From Dillenia suffruticosa (lineage: Eukaryota > Streptophyta > Magnoliopsida > Dilleniales > Dilleniaceae): DNA of 64,000 bases. Below the pieces are notes generated by a model that saw only the letters and a list, made by a program, of their open reading frames with translations, had not been told where the DNA came from and made no database searches. Shown one piece after another: positions 48,300-60,872 of the stretch. Location: positions 12,869,501 through 12,933,500 of the forward strand of contig JAVTVX010000012.1 of the NCBI GenBank assembly GCA_033439265.1. The letters are read 5' to 3'. A program made the translations under genes and the position numbers. Position 1 is the stretch's first letter, and every line of letters begins with the position of its first letter.

Positions 48300-49645
48300 G
48301 CGGTGAGTTCTGGATTCGGAAGGATAGGATTATAGCTTACGGGAGACGCATATGTGTTCCAAAGAATGAGGATTTTCGGAAGGCCATACTTGAAGAGTCA
48401 CATTTCTCGGCCTATGTTATGCATCTGGGGAGTAGTAAGATGTACCGAATCATCAAGGAGTCATGTTGGTGGTCTGGATTGAAGAGAGAGATCATTGAAT
48501 TTGTGCAAGAAGTCTAGTGTGCCAACAAATCAAAGGTAAACATCAAAAGCCAGTCGGAACACTTCAACTACTTCCAATTCCCGAATAGAAGTGAGAGCAC
48601 ATTACTATGGATTTCGTTATGGGATTGCCACGTACTCCAAGACATCACGATGCCATTTGAGTGATTGTGGACCGTCTCACCAAGTTGGCTCATTTATTTC
48701 CGATTCAGAACACCTATTCTTTAGAAAGATTGGCTAAATTATATATTGACGAGATCGTGAGACTTCACGGCATTCCGATATCCATTGTATTAGACCGTGA
48801 TCCTTGATTTACTTTTAGATTTTGGCTAAATCTGCAAGAGTCCTTAAGGATTAAACTGAAATTCAGTACTGCTTTCCATCCTCAGACTGACGGACAATCG
48901 GAGTACACGATTCAAACATTGGAAGACATACTTAGAGCATGTGTTATGGATTTTCAAGGCAGTTGGAATAGACACCTTCTATTGGTTGAATTTGTCTATA
49001 ACAACAGCTATCAAACTAGTATAGGGATGTCTCCCTATGAAACTCTTTATGGAAAGAAGTATTGGACTCCATTGTGTTGGGATGAGGTTGGACAAAAAAA
49101 GATTGAAAGTATAGAATTGATCGAGGTCGTTAAAGAAAAGGTGAAGCTGATTCTAGTAAGAATGAAGGCTGCTCAAGATTAATAAAAGAGCTATGCCGAC
49201 AAAAGGAGAAAACCTTTAGAATTCGAAATAGAAGATAGGGTATTTTTGAAGATCTCTCCTTGGAAGGGAATAATTTGATTTCAGAAACGAGGAAAATTAA
49301 ACTCTCGATATATCGGTCCCTTCAACATCCTTGAAAAGATTGGACAAGTGGCATACTAGTTAAAATTGCTACCGGAGTTGCATAGGATCCATGACGTTTT
49401 TCATGTTTCAATATTGAGAAAGTACTTATCAAATCCCTCGCACGTATTGGAAGCGCCTCCAGTAGAGTTGAATGAAAATTTGAGTTTCAAGGTATAGCCA
49501 GTGAAAATCATTAATCGAAAGATCAAGCAGTTGAGAAGCAAACAAATCCCCTTGGTCAATGTATTGTGGAGAAGCAATCAAGTGGAAGAGAAAACTTAGG
49601 AGACCGAATAGTTGATGCAAAAATAGCACCCCCGATTTTTTAATG
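48300..49645 (+). pseudogene. Integrase with chromodomain-like tail, gypsy element 3
   Basis: The zinc-binding part is at about 48400-48540. The core at 48600-49180 contains FQGSWNRHLLLVEFVYNNSY and GMSPYETLYGKKYWTPLCWD. The C-terminal part ends in KIINRKIKQLRSKQIPLVNV followed by LWRSNQVEEKT (49510-49600), the chromodomain-like tail also seen in element 1. Broken fossil. Confidence 0.83.
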
Positions 49646-49699
49646 TGCAATTTTCCTTTTAAATTTCGAAGATGAAATTTCTTTTAGGGGGTTAAGAAT

Positions 49700-51862
49700 T
49701 GTAATACTGAGACTGAGAAAAAAATTAGAAAAATCAAACACTCTCACTCTCTTCCCTCCCCCCTACTTTCCTAATTCCCTATTTCTATTCACCCGAAAAC
49801 CTAACCCCATTTCTCTCTCTCTCTCGTCTCTCACTCTCACACTCTCAATTATTATTGTGAATCATGAACATGGATCACTCTTCAATTTTCAGAAGAAGCA
49901 GAGGTAAGTAAGTCCCTCTCTCTCAGCTTTCTTATTTCTCATTCGCCTCTCTTCCATCCCTCATACACCCTCTCATCTCTTGTCTCTCTCTCTTTCTCTC
50001 TCTAGGGTTTCATTTGTTAGTGTGTTTGGTCCTCTGTGTGTGACGGAAGATTAGAAAAGGCGATGATGTTATTATCTATGAAGTCACACTAACCTCTCTC
50101 ACTCTCTCTCCCTCCCCTTTTCACTTTTCACTTTTCACCATCTTCTCTCTCGGTCGGGTGCCTTCATCTGCAATCCGACCACAATCCATAGCATCTCAAG
50201 GTACAAATCTCATTTCTCATTCTGGTAAAATTCCCTCTGCCTTTTTTATTTGCCTTTGGATTCTTATTGTTGATGAATTAGTTTAGTTTATGGCTGTTGT
50301 TGTTTGTTGCGTTTTCTACTTGAAACGAAGTTGAACTATATCCAATTCCTCTATTCCCTTTATGAATCTTCTAGACTTAGCCCTAACAGTGTTATGGTCT
50401 GTTGCTTTAACAATTTTGAGGATGTTCTTTCTTAAAAACTATCGTTAGAAAACCCCTTCTTTCATTGCCTTCTGGAAAGCGTGGATAATTTGTTTCTCTT
50501 GATTTTCTTTTTCATCAAATGCTGTATCCAAGAACCCAACACATGTTTTTCCGATTGACTCAAGTTCATACTACTAATCTATGACTAGAATGCAAAGCTT
50601 CACGTTGGGCATGAAATTCATGATTTTGCATAATGAGCAAACTATGATTTTTATGTCATAACATTCTTTACACAAAAGAAAATCAAGTGATGCTTTTTGC
50701 ATATGAAACTAGACTCTTATATCTTGAAAATGAGATATGATTCGTTGAAATCAGATAAGAACTGAATTTGTTATGATTTTTCAAAGAATTTTCGTGGTGC
50801 TATTCTGCCCTTGTTCTAGATGCTCGTTTCCCTTCAATTTTGAGATGCTTTTTAGGTTGAATTCAGCTAAACTATGAACATAAAAGTTGTAGATCTATGT
50901 CTTATCTTTAATTTGAGATAAGAAGTATGTGATTTGGATCTGTGTACTGAAAGTTATAGCCATTTTCACATGACTACGCAAATTGGAAAATTTACTGGAA
51001 AAATAGAATTGTAAAAATATTATGGAGAAATGATTTCTCTAGTGTTGGTATTTGATTTAATGATTTAATTATAACCAATAAATTAGGTTAAGGTCTTGGA
51101 AGAGCTGAACGAGGGATAGTTCTCATTTAGTTGAGAAATTTGAGAATGATTATCCTCCCAAAAGGTGAGTGGATGGTCCGTTTTGTTATAAATGAGTAAA
51201 ATTATTTTAAATTTTTTTGTAAATGATTTTGAATGATTTTTGTATGTTTTATATAAGTTTTTTGTGATTGTGGGATATTTGAAATAGAAATTTGAATTAT
51301 GAATGCATCTATTATATTTATATATGAATGTGTGCCACATATTGTTGAATATTTGATTTATGAATGCTATGATACGATTTGCTAATCGTTTGTTGAAATT
51401 ATGGCACATGAAATGTGATTTAAATATTTATGAAAGAATGGTACATAAAGTAAATGGCTATAGTCATTCCCTCCACGGAGTGCCCCGACAGGGTGACGTG
51501 GCTGGGATTGGATGAGTGGGGGAGGCAGACGTGTCTCTCTCTGCTAAAGTTGTGCTATATCTGGGCGCACCCAGGTGAGGTACAAGTTAACGCCAAAGAA
51601 TGGGTAAGTAGTGCTGCGAAACAAATGGATTGAAAACTCTTTGGTGGGCTTTTGTTCGGGTTTTGCCAAACCTAGAATGTGAGTGATTTCTTAGGGAGAC
51701 CACATATTTTAGAAAGTCTGAAATTTATGGAAGCATATTTGTTTGAATTATTCTGATTTTTTGAGACTATTTTGTATCTAAATAGTTGTTTATGAAATAT
51801 ATTTTGATTTTCCCCACATTTACCCCTCATTTATTGACATAATCATACCATTGCACTCCACT
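49700..51862 (+). repeat. Partial 3' LTR of gypsy element 3
   Basis: Begins TGTAATACTGAGACTGAG and follows 41671 onward at roughly 90 percent identity as far as ATACCATTGCACT, equivalent to about 43832 in the 5' LTR. After that, sequence of gypsy element 4 starts. Confidence 0.83.
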
Positions 51863-51869
51863 CCACTCC

Positions 51870-52077
51870 CCTTAATAATGACCTCGCAGCCTTTATAGAT
51901 TGTTTCTCGAATGATATATTTGCCGAGAGGAGTAATAACTATAATCTCTTCATCTAGTGGCGAGAGAGGCCTATCAGAATGGCGAGCGAATGTGTCGCTC
52001 ACATATAAATAATTCGACCCGGTGTCTATGAGAACACGGGCTTCGATACTAAATATTTGCATGGTACCTAAGGACAA
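51870..52077 (-). pseudogene. Protease part, gypsy element 4
   Basis: Reads IEARVLIDTGSNYLYVSDTF and PLSPLDEEIIVITPLGKYII, closely like the element 1 protease. The segment ends at the junction with element 3. Confidence 0.82.
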
Positions 52078-52449
52078 GAAAAATTAAAGATATTTATAAT
52101 GCGAAGAAAAAATAGACATATTTATATATATATATATATCAAACTAGTTAAGCTTCTAAAGCTTTAACTAGTCAAAACTGTACATTGATATCATGATATA
52201 CAAGGTCTTATAAAAAAATTACAATAAAAGTCCTATACTGAGGGGTCTATGAAAGGATTACCCATAATGCATCAGGGTTTGCCTGTGCGTCCTCCTGCGT
52301 CATCGCAAACACACGAGTTTGGTCCCGAGACTGCTATCGCAATGGTTCTGGCACTGTATTACTCCCGGCTGCAATCCGAGGAGCTGTGAGAGTTGAGTGC
52401 ATAGGTGCCCCCTACTGGCCTATGCCAGAAGCATCAGTATGACTTCGTA

Positions 52450-53680
52450 AAGTTTGTTCTCCTCAACTCAAATCCGGGCAGATACTCCTAATATGACCTT
52501 GCTTCCCACACTAGAGTAAGTAACTGGTACTCTGCATGCCACAAATGCATGATGGTTGTCACATCTGTAGTAGAAAGGCTGTCTCTGTATAATAGACTGT
52601 GTAAAGATACTAGGGGCTGGTACCCTAAAGCCCTGTGGTTGGGGCCCTGCCCTGGTCCTGCTGGTTTGAAGCTAGAAGACCCTCCATGATAACCAGAACG
52701 TCTACCCCTCTTCGAAGACTGTCTACCCTATGACCCAGTTTTCTTCCTTTTCTGGTGACTCTCTTTCTGCCTGGTCTCAGCTCGGACGATCTCCTCTACC
52801 TGATATGTTGAATCAATCACCTCTGAAAGTGTAAAGGCAGGAGTCACTATCATATACTTCTTGATACTCAAATGGAGGCCATCCTCAAACTTAAACCTCA
52901 TCTGAGCTGGTGTAGCCATGTCGGGGGCAAATGTTGTTAATCTCCTAAACTCAGCCTCATATTCTGAAACTAACCTAGTCCCCTGACGTAAGTGCAGAAA
53001 CTCTGTCCTCATACGATCCTACCGAAACGGGGTAAAGTACCTGCAGTCGAATTTTCATAGAAAGTCCTCCCACCGCAGAGTCTGAGTAGTACTATCACAG
53101 ATAGCCTCCCACCACGAGAGGGCATCTGCGTTGAGGAGTCTCTCAACAACTCTCAACCTAAGCTCCTCTGTCAACCCCAGATCAGTAAGAATCCTGCGAG
53201 TCCTGTTAATCCAGTGCTTCGCCACTGTGGTATCACCAGATCCTGAAAAATCTATGCATCTGAGCTGTCGTGCCTTTTTCACCAACTGTATAAGCTCATG
53301 GATGCACCTTAAAGTAATTGATGTATCCTCAATCGGACTAGAAATGGATGGACCGGCCACCGGAGGAGGAACCGGTGCCGCAGATGCAAGCACGGCCGCA
53401 GGTGCGGTCGCTAAAGTCTGTAGTGGAGGTGGTGGCATCTGTACCCCATATCTCCTGTACCACTCCTGCCACTGCCTTAAGGCATCGAGTAGTGGTGGTG
53501 GAATTTCGGCAGTAATAGTCAGTGGAGGCGTTAGCGGTGGCACTGGTAAAGGTACGTGAGTAGAGAAACCATCCTTTGGTACTCGTGGAGTCTCGGGTGC
53601 CCTAGGTGCATTAGGCACTAGGGGACTCTGGGGTGGTGCGAATCTCGCACCACGCCTACCACGTCTAGGTGGTATAACTC
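52450..53680 (-). pseudogene. gag, gypsy element 4
   Basis: The N-terminal half at 53055-53618 is Pro-rich (VPLPVPPLTPPLTITAEIPP), followed by the gag core IHELIQLVKKARQLRCIDFS, AKHWINRTRRILTDLGL and ALSWWEAICDSTTQTLRWED. The next part at 52728-53012 reads VSEYEAEFRRLTTFAPDMAT and ends in a basic stretch. A knuckle-like region lies near 52500. One of the better preserved gag regions in the window, though still broken. Confidence 0.82.
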
Positions 53681-53934
53681 TAAAAAAAGAGTACCTTTTT
53701 CATTAGGTAGAAATCAATGATTAGGGTTAATTACTGAGTAACTAACCCCTAAAAAAATTGAGTTATGAATCAACGCATTTGAATGCGAAATAATGGATTA
53801 AATGCATCATGTATCTAACCCCTTAAAAAAGATGAACTTATATGTCTATGGCCATGTATGAGACTTTAAATGACTATATGAAACTCTCTAATACATTGAG
53901 AGCTTTTAAATGTACTTGGGAAAATTTTCATTAC

Positions 53935-56900
53935 TATCTTTTCCTAAACCGGGTTCATGAGCAGCCGCCCGTTGCTTTAGATGTCGGCTTGGTTTTCTAG
54001 AAAATCGGACAGAATCTCCCCATATTTCAGAGATCTCCCATATACAAATCAACCTGTATATTGAATGATCATCTTGTCATATGAATAAATAGGCCAACCC
54101 GACCTTACAACAATCAATCATATTTATATCATACCAATCAATTCATATCATACAAACTAAGACAACGCAAGGCTATCACAACTACTAACAGTTCTAACCA
54201 CAGACCTCTACTGTCATGCCCAACAAGGGCATGAGTAGTTGCCACACCGAGCGGGACTAAAATTTTATGCATGTGTAAAATAAGTTTTCAAGTTTAAAAT
54301 TTAAATGCTTTCAAGTGCCTCAACGCAGGAGTAATGAACCAATATGAGAATTTCAAAAATAAATATTAATAATCTATATAGTCATCTCATAAAATGTACA
54401 TGGCCATCTACGGATCTCAATACCAAGACCTCGCAGGATCGATATACAATATAGGTCTCATATTTCAAATGAAATTCAAATCTAACCGTAGTAAATGTAT
54501 AACTCCACAAATACGCGACAAAAGACGTCTAGAACCCGACGCGTAGCGCTATCAAAGTAACCCTGTTTGAGAAAGGAAATAAGAGGGGTGAGTATCAAGG
54601 GAGATACTCAGTAAGTGAGGGGATCAATATCAAGTATAAATAGTGTGTGTGAGCCATTGGAGTATCAAATATGATTATTCGTAAACAATAACTCACATTT
54701 CGTAGTAAAACATGATATGTTTAGTAAAATTGAAATCATTTAATCTATCCCACGGTGCCATACATATATGCATCCCTTTAAAGTTAAGTATTTTTAGAGT
54801 AAACCGAATATGATCCTGGCAAACGTTGACCGTGATCAATGATAGGCGCATTTGGGGTTTTATTATGCATAAATATTCAAAAGTTGTTCTCTACCCCGAC
54901 GTTGGCCATGAGCTTCACCGAGGTTAGCTCATACACAGATCAGATCATGTATAGGACCCCACCTGATGCTAGACAGTGGCGTCACACATATCCTCCTTGC
55001 GGGTTCAACAGGCCGCACCTATACCCATATACCGGACGTTTGCGAATACCTCGGTGTGAAGTGTATCCAGACGCATACTCGGTGTCATAACAAACGTCCC
55101 CCGTAGCTACGGTCGACCTCTCATAATGAAATCATATCATAACAGTCATCCTACAGTCACATGTCTCCAAATTAGTGATATAGAAACCATAGTGCTCAAT
55201 AAATGTGCTATATTGGGTCATATGAAATTTAACATGTGAAAATCATAAAACATGGCACCATTTCAGTTGAATCAAATTTATGGATGCATATTCATAGAAA
55301 ACATGAGTTTCCGACACTCCAATAGTCACAAAACAAATTCAAAATCTAGTGGCACACGACAAGTCATACATATCAAAAGCATGTTTTGTTGATAACACGA
55401 CAAAAATCAAGTTTCACTTTTCATGCATGAGATTAGAGTCCCACTCACTATAATAAGGAGGGTATAGCACTTCCAAATGAATCACAATTGCGATGTAACG
55501 AGCTCTCTTAAACGGCTTGGGCAAAAGTCACCTAACAAGTTCACTCATAGTTTTCAACTTTGGTGCCACTTTGCACAGTCCTACGAACATTTACATAACA
55601 TTTTATATATAAGTCCAAATCAAGCAAACGTTTGATATGTTGTAGGTAACTTGACGACCTACAACTTTCATGTTATACACTTTCTCAAAATCATATCACA
55701 AAATTCCCAGAAATCCTCATTTTGTTTCTGTTGCATTCTAAATTCAGATTTTGTCTCATTTTAGTGCAAAAGACATAACTTTCACTATACCTATCCGAAC
55801 GTAATAGAATTTTAACATGTTATACCCAAGGTAGAGGCCTACCACTTTCATGTTTTGTATTTCTCTCAATTGTGCCTAGAAGGGGGGTTGAAATCGATCA
55901 TGATCAGAACATGCAGGTTTCAGTTGGAAAATAGAATTTCTGTCGACACCTCTTTAGTAAAATTGGCATAACATTTTATTCCCTCGTGTGAACAGGATGA
56001 AATTTTAACATGATGTAGCTAAGAGGGATATATACAACTTGTATTCTTTGAGCTTGCTCAAACTAGGACTGGAAGAGGGTCGTTTTTATACACTATTCTT
56101 AAGGTTTGAAACAGGAAAACCTTCTATCGAGTTTTCAGGAAAATTACCATAACGTTTGACACAGGAATCGGATTAAGGTGATTCTTATCTCCTTAGAAAG
56201 ATAAGACATAGAGCTACACATGTCATAACTAGGGCTCAAGCTAATTCAAACCGGAAGGCACCTCAAAATCAGGGCAAAGTTCATAGCAGAACAGAACAGA
56301 ATAGAATATGATTCTGCAGAACACCAAACTTTAAAAAATCATAATAAATCCTATTTAATTTAGAATGTGATGAATCATATCTCATTTTAAATACCTGAAG
56401 GTTTATTTTTATGTGTAAAAATTTCACTCAATTTTCCTGGGTGCAGAAAATGTTATAGTTAAAAACACTACAACCAGGTCAGAGTGTTCAGATTTCAGAA
56501 TTTCTGTTTTCCTCCTTGATTTCAAACTTCGGCCAACCCTAATTCCCTATCCAAACCACATCATTTTGGTCCCAAATTAAGACATCTTATACTATGGAGT
56601 ATGGAGGGTCTCATACCTGAAGTTGGACAGCTAGGCTTGAAGCAAAACACAGAATTTTGGTCTTGAACTCTCAGCTCCCTCTTTGGATTTCACCAAGCAA
56701 TCCTTCTCATTTGGCCTTGATTTTTGGATATGTTGGTGTTAAAGATGTATAGAAGGGACCTATGTAAAAGAAATTGAGTAGTATGTAGGAAGATTTGGAG
56801 ATCTTACCTTGGTAGTCCACGGCTATGAAGAGGAATAAGAAATGAAATTTTTGTGTTCTTCTCTTCTAGGGCTTCACGGTTCCAAATGGAGAGAATAGAG

Positions 56901-57601
56901 CAAGTGTTAGCTTTTGTGTGCAATTGCTTAACCATGGTTCCCTCAAGGTGCAAACAAGGTTAATCTCCATTATTTGTCAATAAATGCCCACCAACCATCA
57001 CCCAAATCTAAGGCTTATATTTGTTCTTTGACTTTTCAATCAAATCTTGGCCATCCACCTTATGGGTACACTTGCCATGGTCATTAATTGTCTCCAACCC
57101 CTTTTTCAAATTTGTATACAAGGCCCTTTCTAGATTTGCGTAAAATTTTTACCTCGATTTTCGCATAATGTGCGGCGGGATCAATATTCAACCCAAAATC
57201 TAAGAAATTCAAATTTATCCATTTGGTTTAGTTTTTCACACTGAATCCAATATAGTTGGTTTCATACGTAGATGAAGTCATTTGACATTTCAAATCGCCC
57301 TTAAACGCATAAGAGTTTTTAGAGCGATTTCATTTTCCGCCTTGCGTTTTGTCAAAATTCGTTGACCCTTGACTTCTATGGTGAATTTTACACGTGTAAT
57401 AATGAGGAGTACATTATAAAATATCATTCAAATGGCACGGAGGGGAAAATTTTTAGCTCCTGGCAATTTCGTCAAAAATTTTCAAGAGCAAATCATTCGA
57501 AAAAAATTTCTGAGAGACTTTTCTTTATATGAAAATGAAAACATATCATATATGGAATAATGAAGAGTACATTATATAATACACCAAGTGTCGGTATTAC
57601 A
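53935..57601 (-). repeat. LTR of gypsy element 4 (about 3.67 kb)
   Basis: The left edge was placed by aligning TATCTTTTCCTAAACCGGG with TGTCACGCCCCAAACCGGG of element 2. The right edge is GGTATTACA at 57601. The left third matches the element 2 LTR (CCGACGTTGGCCATGAGCT near 54896; GGGGTGAGTATCAAGG near 54585). The right part (55500-57600) differs from elements 1 and 2 and lacks their GC-rich 23-bp array. It shares a GCACCTCAAAATCAGGGCAA block with the element 3 LTR. Confidence 0.8.
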
Positions 57602-57689
57602 GGATAGATCTATCCCGACACTTGTGATGACCGTTGGAGCATGTTCAAATCCAGATGGTTAGAAAAGTGTCGGTAAAAATCAACGTTAT

Positions 57690-58505
57690 ATTATTGGTTG
57701 TAAAGAGGTAGTAACAGTTACTACATTTATCGTCACTTTTGTAAAGGGGTTAGTAAAAGTTACTATCTTTATCATTACTTGTAAAAAATTAGTAAAAATT
57801 ATAATTTTTATTTTCACTTTGTAAAGGGTAAGTAAAAGTTACTATTTTTTTAATCAGTTTAAGGGTTAGTAAAAGTTTCTAACTTTATCATCACTCAATA
57901 ACTCAATATAATCGTTAGAATTGGTATAACTATTTATTGTCGCCAATGAAATAATACTATGTTAGGAAATGTTATAATTTTTATTATCGATAAATAAAAA
58001 TGTTAGTAAATATTACTACAATATCGTCGGATCTTAGGACATAGGAAATGTGTATTCTTTATTGTCATACGTTTATTGTTGGGTTAGTAAATATTATTAT
58101 CTTTATTGTCGGTTACAGAAGTATTGGGTTAGTAAAATTACTATATTTATTGTCATTTATTGGATTAGTAAATATTATTACTTTTATTGTCATTGTCGCT
58201 TACAAAGTCATTGGTCAATAAATGTTACTATTTTATTATCGCTTATAGAATTATGGATTAGTAACTGTTACTACCTTTGATATCGTTACTGAAATAATTT
58301 GTTAGTAAATGTTACTATATTTATTGTCGTTGGATAGTAAATATTACTATTTTTTACAGAATTGTTGTTGGTGAGTAAATTTTACTAGCTGAGCATATGT
58401 TATTTGTTACTTAATATTGGTAACCAAATGTTACAACTCTATTGAGTCGGTTATCACAAGGTTAGTAAATATTAGGATATATCAATACAAATAATACAAA
58501 GAGTT
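57690..58505. repeat. Near-palindromic TTAGTAAATATTACTA array
   Basis: About 15 copies of TTAGTAAAAGTTACTA or TTAGTAAATATTACTA, each followed by TTTATTGTC-like sequence, at irregular spacing of about 35-60 bases. Each unit is close to a perfect inverted repeat (TAGTAA...TTACTA). Consistent with subterminal protein-binding repeats of a CACTA element. Confidence 0.75.
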
Positions 58506-58814
58506 AGGAAATATTATAAATACCGTATCTTAGGACATGAAGTACCTTTTATATCATCATGAAATATACATGATAATGTTACAGACACATTATAAGAGAA
58601 AGAAAATGATTGTAACTTTCAATCAGTACATATTTTCATATCTTCTGAAATGAAATGTTCATACCAAAAATATTGAATTGGAGCACCCAAAAAATTCCAA
58701 CGTCCGTGGCATTCGGTTCCAAAATCTAGCGTGATGTGTGGTATCATTCTATAGTAATGAAATTAATATAATTATAAGGTATATTATAAAAACTTGTACA
58801 TTTAAATATTACCT

Positions 58815-60476
58815 TTCGGGATGGACTGAGAAGGTGGTGATGATAATGATGGTTGGTTTTGATGTGCACTCCTAGTATCTTATATTGGAAGAAGCTAACA
58901 ATACAAATGCAAATAATATGGATTATTATTCAGAAATAAAAGTAGTTAGATTATGATAAGAAGTAAAGAAATGATATTTCTACCTCAACACCAGCAATGA
59001 CCCTTGCTTCATTAACGAACTTCAACAATTCATTTCGTTGTTCACTTCCAGCAAGCATAGCAACATGCATAAGAACATTGTTCACCATATTAGTAAGATT
59101 TTGATTTTGTTTCATTAATCGTTCCATCATAATAGTCATATGTTCGTTCTGAGATTTGCTTGAATGCTGCCATTGTGATGGAGTTGTAACTTTGCCAACA
59201 CATTTGATTCTTCCCTTGGAATCAGGCCCTTTAACTTTGGATATAATATCAGTTCTCCAAGATAAATTTAAACTTTGTGCTTCACTCTCAGTATCCATTC
59301 TACTCTTCATTATTTTCTGTGTAAAATGAATTAAACCCTGTATAAAATGAATTAAACGTAAATGTTTATAAACATATCAATTGAGAATACATAAAAACAA
59401 TCAATCATATACCACAAGTTCTGATACTTTTGTAGAAACTAAACTCCCATTTGATCGGATTCTACTTGTAATATAAAGTTCAGTTCGACAAGGTTTTATC
59501 CCAAAATTCTGTTGTCTGATAAAATGATTTAGTTGTATTATGATGTAATAAAAAATAATTTCAAATAAAATAAGATATGAATTGTTTATACCTTTTCATG
59601 TATGAGTTTGGCAAAGGACTTACATCCTAAACAATGCGGATCGCTTAACTTTGCACAACATTATGAATTTCTTCTACTCATTTCCTAAACAGGGAAAAAG
59701 TATCAGACTATAATTAAATTTCCTAAAGAAAAAAGTAAAAGTAGTAAACGTCTACCTTCCTTTTTTCACTTAACCAAAAAATAACAAGGTCCTTGTACTG
59801 ATTCGGATCAACTCTCTCATCCTCCATTCTCTTTATATTTTCACCTATTCCAAGTAAATCATCGAATCATTTTGATTTGAGAGAATTTTTAAAACTCTTC
59901 TATTTGTCGAATAAATTTGCAAGAACTCATTTCTTGGTATCATTTCTGAGTGGTTTGAAGGTAATCTTTGACTATAATATAAGAAAAAAAATAAATATCT
60001 TAATTTTCATGTATGACATGATTCGATTGAGTAGTAGAGGTAGATACCTCTACAATTCTCCACATATCCTCTTTATAGTCGGTCATTATGTCACGCCAAC
60101 TTGTATAGTTTATTAGAGTAGTAGAATATACTCTGACTATGGAGTCAAGGAATCTAGTGAAGATCGTACCATTGATTCTTATTGGTTGATTCAAATCGTT
60201 CATTTCAACAAGCATACGTTTCCCTTTTTCTAAATCGTAGACATCTTGACAGTGGATTGGGCCCCTACATTTTCTCTTGAGAATTAGTGCAAATGAAAAA
60301 AAAAAGATAATATTGTAATTATATAGAAATATATTATAAAAGTGAAATGATCTATTTTTGAATATAAACATAAACAAAACCAAACCTGGGATATTATTTT
60401 CGAATAATTGGGCTTCTTCAGAGTCAACTTGTTTTTCAGATGGTTCTGATTCTTTATCTTCAGCTACAATGGTCAT
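58815..60476 (-). pseudogene. Transposase_24 (PTTA/En-Spm) protein gene, multi-exon, decayed
   Basis: Probable exons on the minus strand, with AG/GT edges: 60476 to about 60386; about 60275-60049; 59971-59756; 59684-59592; 59515-59413; 59316-58984; about 58895-58815. The start MTIVAEDKESEPSEKQ is acidic. Exon 2 has KRKCRGPIHCQDVYDLEKGK and TSWRDIMTDYKEDMWRIVE; exon 3 ends RMEDERVDPNQYKDLVIFWL; exon 4 has HCLGCKSFAKLIHEK; exon 5 has PCRTELYITSRIRSNGSLVS; exon 6 has GPDSKGRIKCVGKVTTPSQ and a coiled coil. All match Transposase_24 blocks in the right order. In-frame stops lie at plus positions 59927-59929, 59900-59902 and 59867-59869, one in exon 4 and one in the last exon. The exon 1-2 phase does not join cleanly. 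Such proteins are carried by CACTA elements; the molecular role is not well defined. Confidence 0.75.
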
Positions 60477-60870
60477 TTTTCGTTTATTTCATCTCATATT
60501 TTTCGTTGAAAATTTTTGGTTGAAAATACTTGATGAAATGAGATTTTGTTTGAATTAGAAATTTTAAGAGATATGAGGCAGAAGAGTTTTTGAAGGAAAT
60601 GAGAAGTTTCGATATTTGTGGAGAGAAGAAGGGTTTATAGTATATATATTTTGTTTAGTGCCATATAAATTTTGGTTTGTAGTATATATAATTTGTTTAG
60701 CACGAAATATATTTTTCAATACCCGTTATTTTTCCCCGTTTTTCACATTTTAGTTTTTGAATTTTTTTATGTTCACCTCTTTTTTTAGTTTGAGCAATTA
60801 ATAGAGAAATTTTGACTTTTACGTATTACTATATGATTCCATGAAATAGTAGTAAATATTACTACCATAT
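60477..60870. promoter_or_regulatory. Upstream region of the Transposase_24 gene, with a short repeat
   Basis: AT-rich sequence upstream of the minus-strand gene. It has TATATATA stretches at 60640-60650 and 60682-60690, carried on two copies of GGTTTATAGTATATATATTT / GGTTTGTAGTATATATAATT, each followed by TGTTTAG (60632-60659 and 60674-60702). A TATA-box role is possible, but nothing beyond composition supports it. Confidence 0.3.
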
Positions 60871-60872
60871 TA

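Larger units (their letters stand above)
41671..51862 (+). mobile_element. Ty3/gypsy element 3, chromovirus type, plus strand
   Basis: The 5' LTR is 41671-44455 (TGTAACACCGAGACC...GCGTAACA). A primer-binding site at 44461 is followed by gag, protease, reverse transcriptase, RNase H, integrase and a chromodomain-like end near 49640. Then come a polypurine tract (about 49683-49697) and a second LTR from 49700. That LTR can be followed to about 51862, where sequence of gypsy element 4 begins in the opposite orientation. The LTRs differ by roughly 10 percent over their first 250 bp, so the element is fairly old. Broken with about ten or more breaks. It inserted into copia element 3. Confidence 0.87.
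51863..57601 (-). mobile_element. Ty3/gypsy element 4, chromovirus type, minus strand, 5' part
   Basis: On the minus strand: LTR (57601-53935), gag (about 53680-52450) and part of protease (52077-51870). The sequence then meets the element 3 LTR at about 51862. The rest of pol and a second LTR are not seen. The LTR begins TGTAATACCGACACTTGG. Its U5 side (AAACCGGGTTCATGAGCAGC) is like elements 1 and 2, while the U3 half shares blocks with element 3. Broken; with no second LTR its age cannot be estimated. Confidence 0.82.

Noticed and set aside
58815-60476. Domesticated host gene derived from Transposase_24
   Set aside because: The frame is interrupted by several stops and the gene is bordered by transposon-type repeat arrays, so a decayed transposon gene is the better reading.
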